From Lachnospiraceae bacterium (lineage in GTDB: Bacteria; Bacillota_A; Clostridia; Lachnospirales; Lachnospiraceae), in NCBI GenBank assembly GCA_017540915.1, contig JAFYAD010000277.1:1-5436 (forward strand): a DNA stretch of 5,436 nucleotides, written 5' to 3'. The translations under genes were made by a program, and so were the position numbers. Below the pieces are notes generated by a model that had not been told where the DNA came from, did not search any database, and worked only from the letters and a program-made list of their open reading frames with translations. The stretch's first letter is position 1; the number at the start of each line of letters is the position of its first letter. Shown here in pieces: positions 1 to 4,991 of this stretch.

Positions 1-1348
1 AATATACGGCCGCCAGTACCAGCAGTGCACCGCTCAGGGCCAGAAGGTAACATATGCTGCCCCAGAAGGTATGTACCTCTGCGATAAAGCCGTAATAATA
101 CTCCGGTTTGATCACATCACCGTTTATAAATACCGTAGTCTGCAGTGACGAAAGCACCACGCTTATTACCGCTGTTATCAGGTACTCCAGTCTGTGGGAT
201 GAAGCCAATGCCATCACAAAGAGTACGCAGAGCCCGCCTATTACCATTGCCCCGTTCCAGAATGCGCATATTCCCAGCAATACTCCGCAGAATACCGCCC
301 TTCTTACGGAAGACATAAGTACGTGGTCATTAACAAGTTCCTTCGCGGGGCGGCGCCCGGAGCGGAACAGTTCACTTATCTTCTTTACACCGTCATATAC
401 AAGGGGCGTAAAAATTATCAGTGCCATCAGCACCACTCCTATACCGAAGGCTAAATGGCGCTGGTTAAGATATACCTTGAAATTCCACAATCCCCAGTCC
501 TCATTGGGGGTATAGGAAAAGAACGTATCCCTTTCAAAAAATTCACCGGCGGTGATCCCGCCTTTTTCAAGGCTGCCCAGATAGCGGAACAGGCTGGGTG
601 AAGAACGAAAGACCATCATGAGCGTTGCGATGACTCCGGTGATACGGCTGCCGCAGAGCCTGACCGTAAATGTAAACAGGAGCATGGACATACTCACAAA
701 CGAAATAATACTGGGAAAGTTGAATGCATGATCCAGCGGAAGCCCCAGATATTCCAGGTTGCCCGCAAGGAATTCAAACATGAAATGGTAGCGGATGTCC
801 TGGCCGGCAAAGTGGGAATACTGCGTAGGGAAATTATTTCCAAAAGAAAAGGATCTTATCATGCCCAGATGCACGGCGAAATCGCTGAATACTGAATAGC
901 CCACGCGCAGCGTGCTCTGGAGGATATTGAAACTGCGGTACATCATGGAACAGACAAAAACCGTAAGCACTATAAAGAATGCTATGACCAGGCCGTTCCT
1001 GACGGACAGTTTCTGATGTTCTGACGGAGTCTTTTTCTTACGCTTTATCACTTCCGAAACAATGATAAACACCGCTGCCGCTGACATCACGACAGCATTA
1101 GCTATCGTTAGGGGATGGCGGTTATCCGGCTGCGCGGTTCCTGCTGCCAGTGCCGCAAAATATGTAAGCCACCCCACGACCATGGTCCCGGAAAAGAACC
1201 AGAATGGAAACAATACAAATAAAGCGGGGAGATCAGTTTCTTTCCCGCTGTACGTTTTCCGGGGAAGCTCCCTGTAGTCCGGATAGACCAGATCCAGCAG
1301 TGCCCTGCCCGCAAGTATGCTTATTATGATATATATCAGTCCCAGCAT
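1..1348 (-). CDS. Large polytopic membrane protein, possibly GT-C-fold glycosyltransferase-like; 3' end outside the window
   Basis: Reading leftward from the ATG at 1348-1346, the frame stays open for 449 codons to the window edge, so the C-terminus is missing. Hydrophobic segments lie near residues 2-20, 42-70, 82-98, 118-135, 210-230, 235-247, 298-316, 350-382, 388-406 and 428-448, with a basic cytoplasmic stretch (IKRKKK) at 101-106. Between the early membrane helices is a soluble region with SDFAVH (155-160), IRSFSFGNNFP (164-174) and IRYHFMFEFLAGNLEYLG (185-202), followed later by YLNQRHLAFGI (293-303). An Asp/His-bearing loop after an early helix in a many-helix protein recalls polyprenyl-phosphate-sugar-dependent GT-C enzymes, but I recognise no named family with certainty and the substrate is unknown. 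The start is the first ATG after the SRP RNA U-tract. It has no convincing Shine-Dalgarno sequence; the GAAGAAGG about 20 nt upstream is too far away and belongs to the SRP RNA. An earlier start would overlap that RNA. The unbroken frame and hydrophobic pattern make the gene real; its function is a weak inference. Confidence 0.85.
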   Translation of the reverse strand, partial: MLGLIYIIISILAGRALLDLVYPDYRELPRKTYSGKETDLPALFVLFPFWFFSGTMVVGWLTYFAALAAGTAQPDNRHPLTIANAVVMSAAAVFIIVSEVIKRKKKTPSEHQKLSVRNGLVIAFFIVLTVFVCSMMYRSFNILQSTLRVGYSVFSDFAVHLGMIRSFSFGNNFPTQYSHFAGQDIRYHFMFEFLAGNLEYLGLPLDHAFNFPSIISFVSMSMLLFTFTVRLCGSRITGVIATLMMVFRSSPSLFRYLGSLEKGGITAGEFFERDTFFSYTPNEDWGLWNFKVYLNQRHLAFGIGVVLMALIIFTPLVYDGVKKISELFRSGRRPAKELVNDHVLMSSVRRAVFCGVLLGICAFWNGAMVIGGLCVLFVMALASSHRLEYLITAVISVVLSSLQTTVFINGDVIKPEYYYGFIAEVHTFWGSICYLLALSGALLVLAAVY

Positions 1349-1357
1349 AGTTATATC

Positions 1358-1363
1358 AAAAAA
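1358..1363 (-). terminator. U-tract at the 3' end of the SRP RNA gene
   Basis: Six consecutive T residues on the minus strand directly follow the 3' GCACGG of the SRP RNA. The 3' strand pairs with the far 5' end of the RNA (CCGTGC), and I see no strong purely local hairpin, so termination may depend on the folded terminal helix or be incomplete. The next gene's ATG lies only 9 nt beyond this tract. Confidence 0.6.
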
Positions 1364-1627
1364 CCGTGCGACCTTCTTCGAACTAAGCCAACATGCGCTA
1401 CCTGTACAGCCAACTCCACCCAGGCACCCTTGCGGCACATACGAATTCCCGCTTAGTGCTGCTGTGTTCCCACCCTGACACGGTTCACAGGCACGCATTG
1501 CGCAAGACCCGGATTTCAACATCACTTATACAGGGCGGCCACATCAACATGCGCCCTCAGTAAGGCCATGACCCCCACTAAAGCGGATTGTGAGTACAGG
1601 ACACCGCTAACGCCCCGGCTGCACGGC
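1364..1627 (-). ncRNA. ffs: Signal recognition particle RNA, Gram-positive long type (scRNA-like)
   Basis: This is the RNA core of the signal recognition particle. It binds Ffh and targets ribosomes making membrane and secreted proteins to FtsY at the membrane. The inferred length, about 264 nt, fits the roughly 270-nt Bacillus scRNA rather than the short 4.5S form. The 5' GCCGTGC (1627-1621) pairs with the 3' GCACGG (1369-1364). The 5' Alu-domain block is recognisable as TGTCCTGTACTC followed by CAATCCGCT, and GGGTCTTGCGCAA and ATGTGCCGCAAGGGTGCCTGGG match the remembered scRNA arms. The Ffh-binding apical helix reads GTCAGG (1479-1474), GTG (1473-1471), the GGAA tetraloop (1470-1467), CAC (1466-1464) and AGCAGC (1463-1458), so both conserved internal-loop strands are intact. 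The three pairs below the tetraloop are GUG/CAC instead of the common UCC/GGA, a fully compensated change. The gene has its own promoter and lies between two same-strand coding genes. Ends are inferred from the terminal helix and the promoter. Confidence 0.95.
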
Positions 1628-1633
1628 TGTATT

Positions 1634-1662
1634 AGTATATCTTTTTACCCCCGGCTTGTCAA
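1634..1662 (-). promoter_or_regulatory. Strong sigma-A promoter of the SRP RNA gene
   Basis: On the minus strand a perfect -35 TTGACA (1662-1657) is followed by exactly 17 nt and then a -10 TATACT (1639-1634, five of six consensus bases). Transcription would start about 6-7 nt further on, near 1628-1626, which is where the SRP RNA terminal helix begins. The promoter sits in the short gap after the cyclase stop codon at 1687. Its near-consensus form fits an abundant, constitutively made RNA. Confidence 0.9.
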
Positions 1663-1686
1663 CCGCTACAGATTGTGGCTTCCGGC

Positions 1687-2766
1687 TCAGAATACCACTC
1701 TGTTGCGGCCGGATTCCTTACCCAGATACAGTTTGCGGTCCGCATCACGTATGGCTGCATCCATACCTGTCAGCGGCCCGTATTCTTCCACACCGAAAGT
1801 CATGGTAACCTTTATCGGTGTATTATCATATATATAAGTACCTTCTTCTATATGCCTGCGCAGCTCATCAATTACCAGGTAGGCTTCGTCGCCGTTGGCA
1901 TGTTCGAACACGAAGAGGAATTCCTCACCGCCCCACCGCACCACAAAACCATGTTCCTTCATATCGCCGTCAAATATGGCTGCCAGCGATGAGAGGATAA
2001 GGTCTCCGGCGTCATGCCCGTATGTATCGTTTACCTTTTTGAAAAAGTCTATATCCCCCAATGCTATGGTTATCAGATTCCCGTTCTTTCCGAAGTTCTT
2101 TTCCATCTCCTTGAACTCTTCTTCCGCAAAGCGGCGGTTCATAAGCTTGGTAAGGGGATCCGTATGGGATACTTTTCTTAACTCCCTGTTTGAAAGATAA
2201 AGCTTGCGCTCCGCATCGGCAAACTGGGTACAGAAGAAAAACGCTATCAGGGAAAGCCCTATCACGCAAAAGATATTGTTGGTATAGGTTATCAGGGAAT
2301 AAACAAGGTCTTCGCTGAAAAACTGCGAAGCAACCGTACTTCCCACCGCATGTATGTAGCAGGCAGCCACACCGGTGACCAGGCTCCAGAAAATCTTCCC
2401 GAATATACTGCGGCTTATATCATACCAGATGATAAAAAGATTTATGAAGATAAGCAGCTGGAAGGAAGCTTCCGAGCCGAAATGTATCGCGTAGGTCAGC
2501 GCAAAAATATCTATATAGGCCCCGAAGACCGGTAACAGGCTTGCAGGCGGAAACCTGTATGTCAATACAAATGCGACTATTGTGAAAGCAAGCGTTAAGA
2601 AAGCTCCTGCCGAAAACAGTATCTCCCCGTCCAGTGTCAGCAGCAGCGCAAGAAAAAGGGTGTAGGGGGCCATCATAAGAAGAAGACATCTTAAGAGAAG
2701 GATCAGGTTGTCAAACTCCCCGTCTCCAAATCCCCGCTTGACCAATTTGGCAAAACTCTTTATCAT
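1687..2766 (-). CDS. Membrane-anchored diguanylate cyclase (GGDEF domain, GGEEF variant)
   Basis: It is predicted to condense two GTP into cyclic di-GMP at the inner face of the membrane. The 359-residue protein has about six hydrophobic segments (near 22-44, 50-70, 76-95, 101-117, 123-143 and 163-180), with little extracellular loop, forming a membrane sensor of a type I cannot assign. A short helical linker (181-200) leads to a GGDEF domain (about 201-359). Visible landmarks are HTDPLTKLMNRR (201-212), metal-ligand Asp238 in GDIDFFKKVNDTYGH, the active-site GGEEF (279-283), and the closing DADRKLYLGKESGRN. GGEEF is a catalytically competent variant, so activity is expected. The inhibitory I-site RxxD, expected just upstream of GGEEF, reads KEHG (270-273), so product inhibition through that site is probably absent. 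The ATG at 2766-2764 is the first in frame; there is no Shine-Dalgarno sequence, and the nearest promoter predicts a transcript beginning almost at this ATG. It is divergent from the response-regulator gene, with a 60-nt gap, and upstream of the SRP RNA gene on the same strand. Confidence 0.95.
   Translation of the reverse strand: MIKSFAKLVKRGFGDGEFDNLILLLRCLLLMMAPYTLFLALLLTLDGEILFSAGAFLTLAFTIVAFVLTYRFPPASLLPVFGAYIDIFALTYAIHFGSEASFQLLIFINLFIIWYDISRSIFGKIFWSLVTGVAACYIHAVGSTVASQFFSEDLVYSLITYTNNIFCVIGLSLIAFFFCTQFADAERKLYLSNRELRKVSHTDPLTKLMNRRFAEEEFKEMEKNFGKNGNLITIALGDIDFFKKVNDTYGHDAGDLILSSLAAIFDGDMKEHGFVVRWGGEEFLFVFEHANGDEAYLVIDELRRHIEEGTYIYDNTPIKVTMTFGVEEYGPLTGMDAAIRDADRKLYLGKESGRNRVVF
2738..2766 (+). 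promoter_or_regulatory. Predicted promoter of the response regulator-kinase operon
   Basis: The plus strand carries TTGACC (2738-2743), a 17-nt spacer and TATCAT (2761-2766), five of six consensus bases in each element. Transcription would start near 2773, giving a leader of about 54 nt before the response-regulator ATG. The promoter lies inside the first codons of the oppositely oriented diguanylate cyclase; its -10 covers the complement of that gene's start codon. Prediction is from sequence only. Confidence 0.6.
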
Positions 2767-2780
2767 AAAATAATATTTTA
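2766..2780. repeat. AT-rich perfect inverted repeat between two opposed promoters
   Basis: TAAAAT (2766-2771) and ATTTTA (2775-2780) are exact inverted copies separated by AAT. The right arm is the predicted -10 of the cyclase promoter on the minus strand; the left arm overlaps the last base of the opposing -10. It could be an operator for a dimeric repressor, or only a by-product of AT-rich promoter sequence. Confidence 0.5.
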
Positions 2781-2803
2781 GAACAGCGCTACGAAAACTT
2801 CAA
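2775..2803 (-). promoter_or_regulatory. Predicted promoter of the diguanylate cyclase gene
   Basis: On the minus strand TTGAAG (2803-2798) is followed by 17 nt and TAAAAT (2780-2775). The expected start point, 6-8 nt beyond the -10, falls at about 2769-2766, essentially on the cyclase ATG, so the message would be leaderless or nearly so. This agrees with the lack of a Shine-Dalgarno sequence there. The promoter faces the plus-strand promoter at 2738-2766. Confidence 0.5.
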
Positions 2804-2812
2804 TACTGTTTT

Positions 2813-2817
2813 GAGGA
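2813..2817 (+). promoter_or_regulatory. Ribosome binding site of the response regulator
   Basis: GAGGA lies 9 nt before the ATG at 2827 and fixes that start. Confidence 0.75.
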
Positions 2818-2826
2818 CAGACGGAT

Positions 2827-3558
2827 ATGCTGCGTGTTTTTCTTGCCGAGGACGAATTTGTCGTCCGCGAAGGCATAAAGAAGAATATTGACTGGGAGGC
2901 ACACGGCTGTGAATTCTGCGGCGAAGCGGCCGACGGTGAAACAGCTCTGGAAAGAGTCAGCGAGCTCAAGCCTGACCTGATCATCAGTGATATCCGCATG
3001 CCTTTTATGGACGGCCTTACTTTCTGCAGCAGGGCCAAGGAACTTTTCCCCGACATACGTATAATACTGCTGACGGGCTATGAAGAATTTGAATATGCCC
3101 GCAAAGCCATAGATATAGGCGTCGAAAGATACCTCACCAAGCCCATCAGCCGTGAGGAACTGTCTTCCGTATTGGATGATATAGCCGCAAAATACAGGGT
3201 AAACAGCGATACCGTCTCCAGCGAACAGTACCGTGAAGTCATCTACAGCGTATTCGAATATGTGGAAAAACATTATTCCGAAGAAGACCTTACCCTTGCC
3301 AGGATCGCGGACCACATAGGTTTAAGTCCCAACCACTTAAGCGCCGTATTTAAAGAAGAGACCGGCCAGTCCTTCACTAAATATCTGACAGATCACAGGA
3401 TCAAGCTGGCTAAAAAACTGCTGGATACCAGTAAAAAACGCAGCAGCGAGATCGCATATCTGGTGGGCTATCCGGATCCCCACTATTTTTCATCCGTGTT
3501 TAAAAAGCAGACAGGCATGACCCCTTCACAATACAGGGATCGGAAGGAAGGCGTATGA
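2827..3558 (+). CDS. Response regulator, receiver plus AraC-type HTH (YesN-like)
   Basis: This is a cytoplasmic transcription factor expected to be phosphorylated by the kinase encoded next to it. The receiver domain spans about 1-120: acidic pair Glu8-Asp9, phospho-acceptor Asp55 in IISDIRMP, Thr83 in LLTGYEEFEYA, and Lys105 in LTKP are all present, so it should be competent for phosphorylation. After a short linker (about 121-136) comes an AraC/XylS-family DNA-binding domain (about 137-238) with two helix-turn-helices: LARIADHIGLSPNHLSAVFK (157-176) and the second ending in the family signature around SEIAYLVGYPDPHYFSSVFKK with GMTPSQYR at 230-237. At 243 residues it is a compact member; many YesN proteins carry a much longer linker. 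AraC-type domains usually bind direct repeats and activate. The likely target is the promoter of the sugar-binding protein downstream. Its stop overlaps the kinase start by 4 nt (ATGA), so the two are probably translationally coupled. Confidence 0.97.
   Translation: MLRVFLAEDEFVVREGIKKNIDWEAHGCEFCGEAADGETALERVSELKPDLIISDIRMPFMDGLTFCSRAKELFPDIRIILLTGYEEFEYARKAIDIGVERYLTKPISREELSSVLDDIAAKYRVNSDTVSSEQYREVIYSVFEYVEKHYSEEDLTLARIADHIGLSPNHLSAVFKEETGQSFTKYLTDHRIKLAKKLLDTSKKRSSEIAYLVGYPDPHYFSSVFKKQTGMTPSQYRDRKEGV
3542..3551 (+). promoter_or_regulatory. Ribosome binding site of the histidine kinase inside the regulator's last codons
   Basis: The purine run GGAAGGAAGG lies 3 nt before the ATG at 3555, with its first GGAAGG unit 7 nt away. 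It sits within the final codons of the response regulator and supports the start that overlaps the regulator stop. Confidence 0.7.
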
Positions 3559-4877
3559 AGACCGGACTTTCTGGCAGGATACGTTTATCCTATCTCGTAC
3601 TGATCCTTCCCTATATGATCACCCTGGGATTTTTTCTGATACACAATCACCGTGTAAATCTGCGTTATGAAACCATGCTGGGCAGCGTTGCCGCCGCAGG
3701 CAGCTTTAATACCGAATTCAAAAAAGACTTTGACCTTGAAACCTATCTGCTCATAGCCGGTAATGTGAAGCCCGAAGATTCCACCCTGGACCGGCTTCTT
3801 ACGGATGCGCAGAGCGTTATCGAAAATCTTGAAGATCTCACCGACGATAAAGATAACTTAAAACGACTTTCGGACTGCAGCAAATATCTGAATAACCTCC
3901 ACTCGTATGTAGAGCGCATAACGGAGAACTTAAGCTATGAGGACCGTTACGACAGCAACATGCTGATCTGGGAAAACGACGTGCAGATCATCACCAGCCT
4001 TATAGAAGATACGGTGGATGCCTATATATATGAGGAAAACCGCCAGCTTCAGAGCGAACAGGAGGAAAACCGCCGGCTCAACAATCTGTTCCTGCAGATA
4101 TCCGGTATATTGCTGGTCATCGTAGTGGGGCTGGCTCTGGTGATATCGGCCTTTGCTCCGGATGCCATCGCCCGCCCCATAGAAGAGCAGGTACGTGCGG
4201 AGCAGGAACGCCTGCGCCGTGCGGAATTCGAACTGCTGCAGGCACAGATCAATCCCCACTTTCTCTACAATACCCTTGATACCATTGTCTGGTCCGCGGA
4301 ATCAAAGGATGAAGACCAGGTCATACGTATGACCCGTTCCCTCTCCGACTTCTTCCGCGCATCCTTAAGCAAAGGAAAAGACGATATAAGCATACGTGAT
4401 GAACTGGTACATGTACGCTCCTATCTTGAGATACAGCAGATACGTTATCAGGATATATTAAGCTACAGCATAAACATCGATGAAAAGTATCTTGACTGCC
4501 TGATCCCCAAGATCACCCTGCAGCCCCTGGTGGAAAATGCCATATATCACGGTATCAAAAACAGGCGCGGCGGCGGCCGCATCGATATAAGCGCCTCCGA
4601 TTCCGAAAACGGCTTCACCATAAAGGTTGAAGACAACGGGGCCGGCATGGATGAAAAACGTCTGGAAAAAGTGCGTGAAAGCCTTGTAAACAGGGCTCCC
4701 GGAGAGACCGAGATATACGGACTCTACAACGTTAACGAACGCATACAGCTGGACTTCGGCAGGGAATATGGTATTTCTATACAAAGCGAACACAACAAAG
4801 GCACTGTTGTTTGTATCAATCTTCCCCTCAATCACGAAAAAGACGTCCAAAAAGACGAAAATATGTCAAAATCGTAG
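3555..4877 (+). CDS. Sensor histidine kinase, YesM/LytS-type (His_kinase plus HATPase_c), HAMP largely missing
   Basis: This 440-residue membrane kinase is the partner of the regulator it overlaps. TM1 is at about 11-30 and TM2 at about 178-200, enclosing a mostly helical, charged extracellular domain of about 145 residues (31-177) with no recognisable fold. The phospho-acceptor region reads LLQAQINPHFLYNTLD (227-242) with His235, typical of the His_kinase (YesM) family. The ATPase domain shows the N-box LVENAIYHG (325-333), the G1 box VEDNGAGM (358-365) and GLYNVNERI (389-397), closing with GTVVCINLP (416-424). The first Gly of the usual GxGL motif is replaced by Ile387. Only about 27 residues separate the HAMP-like start ARPIEE (206-211) from His235, so nearly all of a normal HAMP domain is absent and TM2 runs directly into a charged coiled helix. 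YesM proteins are usually about 580 residues. The kinase probably senses a sugar or a sugar-loaded binding protein; the ligand is unknown. Confidence 0.97.
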   Translation: MKTGLSGRIRLSYLVLILPYMITLGFFLIHNHRVNLRYETMLGSVAAAGSFNTEFKKDFDLETYLLIAGNVKPEDSTLDRLLTDAQSVIENLEDLTDDKDNLKRLSDCSKYLNNLHSYVERITENLSYEDRYDSNMLIWENDVQIITSLIEDTVDAYIYEENRQLQSEQEENRRLNNLFLQISGILLVIVVGLALVISAFAPDAIARPIEEQVRAEQERLRRAEFELLQAQINPHFLYNTLDTIVWSAESKDEDQVIRMTRSLSDFFRASLSKGKDDISIRDELVHVRSYLEIQQIRYQDILSYSINIDEKYLDCLIPKITLQPLVENAIYHGIKNRRGGGRIDISASDSENGFTIKVEDNGAGMDEKRLEKVRESLVNRAPGETEIYGLYNVNERIQLDFGREYGISIQSEHNKGTVVCINLPLNHEKDVQKDENMSKS

Positions 4878-4892
4878 AATTTTCTACTTTTT
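4874..4892 (+). terminator. Short hairpin plus T-run at the end of the two-component operon (weak terminator or operator arm)
   Basis: GTAGAA (4874-4879) and TTCTAC (4882-4887) form a perfect inverted repeat, followed by TTTTT (4888-4892). The left arm contains the kinase stop codon TAG (4875-4877). The stem is short and AT-rich, so as an intrinsic terminator it would be inefficient. The same sequence is half of a 21-bp-spaced direct repeat and may instead be a protein-binding site. Confidence 0.4.
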
Positions 4893-4908
4893 CAATAGAT
4901 TTTCCTAT
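4874..4908 (+). promoter_or_regulatory. Candidate AraC-type operator: 21-bp-spaced direct repeat
   Basis: Two similar 14-mers, GTAGAATTTTCTAC (4874-4887) and ATAGATTTTCCTAT (4895-4908), share 10 of 14 positions (TAGAwTTTyCTA) with starts exactly 21 bp apart, two turns of DNA. AraC-family regulators typically bind such direct repeats just upstream of, or overlapping, the -35 of a promoter they activate. Here the second copy ends at the expected -35 position of the promoter below. The natural candidate binder is the AraC-type response regulator encoded upstream; this assignment is inference. Confidence 0.4.
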
Positions 4909-4936
4909 GTATTTTTTACTCCTTCGAAATTATCAT
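4908..4936 (+). promoter_or_regulatory. Predicted activator-dependent promoter of the sugar-binding protein gene
   Basis: A good -10, TATCAT (4931-4936), has no matching -35: the hexamer 17 nt upstream is TGTATT (4908-4913), with two of six consensus bases. A good -10 with a poor -35 is common at promoters needing an activator. Transcription would begin near 4943, giving a leader of about 49 nt. An alternative pairing is TTTACT (4915-4920) with AACAAT (4937-4942), spacer 16. Confidence 0.4.
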
Positions 4937-4943
4937 AACAATT

Positions 4944-4964
4944 GTAAGGGAGGGTTTCCCCTAC
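4944..4964 (+). promoter_or_regulatory. Leader stem-loop upstream of the sugar-binding protein gene
   Basis: GTAAGGG (4944-4950) can pair with CCCCTAC (4958-4964) with one A-C mismatch and a 7-nt loop, followed by TTTTAA. With the predicted start near 4943 this hairpin would lie at the very 5' end of the mRNA, where such structures often protect a message from decay. The T-run is too short for a convincing terminator. Confidence 0.35.
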
Positions 4965-4975
4965 TTTTAATCAAA

Positions 4976-4982
4976 AAGGAGG
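4976..4982 (+). promoter_or_regulatory. Strong ribosome binding site of the sugar-binding protein
   Basis: A full AAGGAGG lies 9 nt before the ATG at 4992. It is the strongest ribosome site in the window, in keeping with an abundant binding protein. Confidence 0.9.
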
Positions 4983-4991
4983 AAATAAAAG

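Noticed and set aside
108..515. Plus-strand open frame opposite the membrane protein
   Set aside because: It is antisense to a 449-codon frame with a clear membrane-protein pattern; its own translation looks like the usual shadow composition.
1640..1686. Possible terminator between the cyclase stop and the SRP RNA
   Set aside because: No stable hairpin followed by a T-run is visible on the minus strand; the interval is taken up by the SRP RNA promoter.
1568..1837. Plus-strand open frame across the SRP RNA promoter and the end of the cyclase
   Set aside because: It overlaps a firmly identified structured RNA and a GGDEF domain on the other strand, has no ribosome site, and shows no recognisable protein motif.
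2785..2790. AGCGCT palindrome in the cyclase/regulator gap
   Set aside because: A six-base palindrome is expected by chance and is not part of a larger symmetric site here.
2800..3315. Minus-strand open frame of 171 codons antisense to the response regulator
   Set aside because: The plus strand encodes a complete receiver/AraC regulator with all key residues; the antisense frame is explained by its codon pattern.
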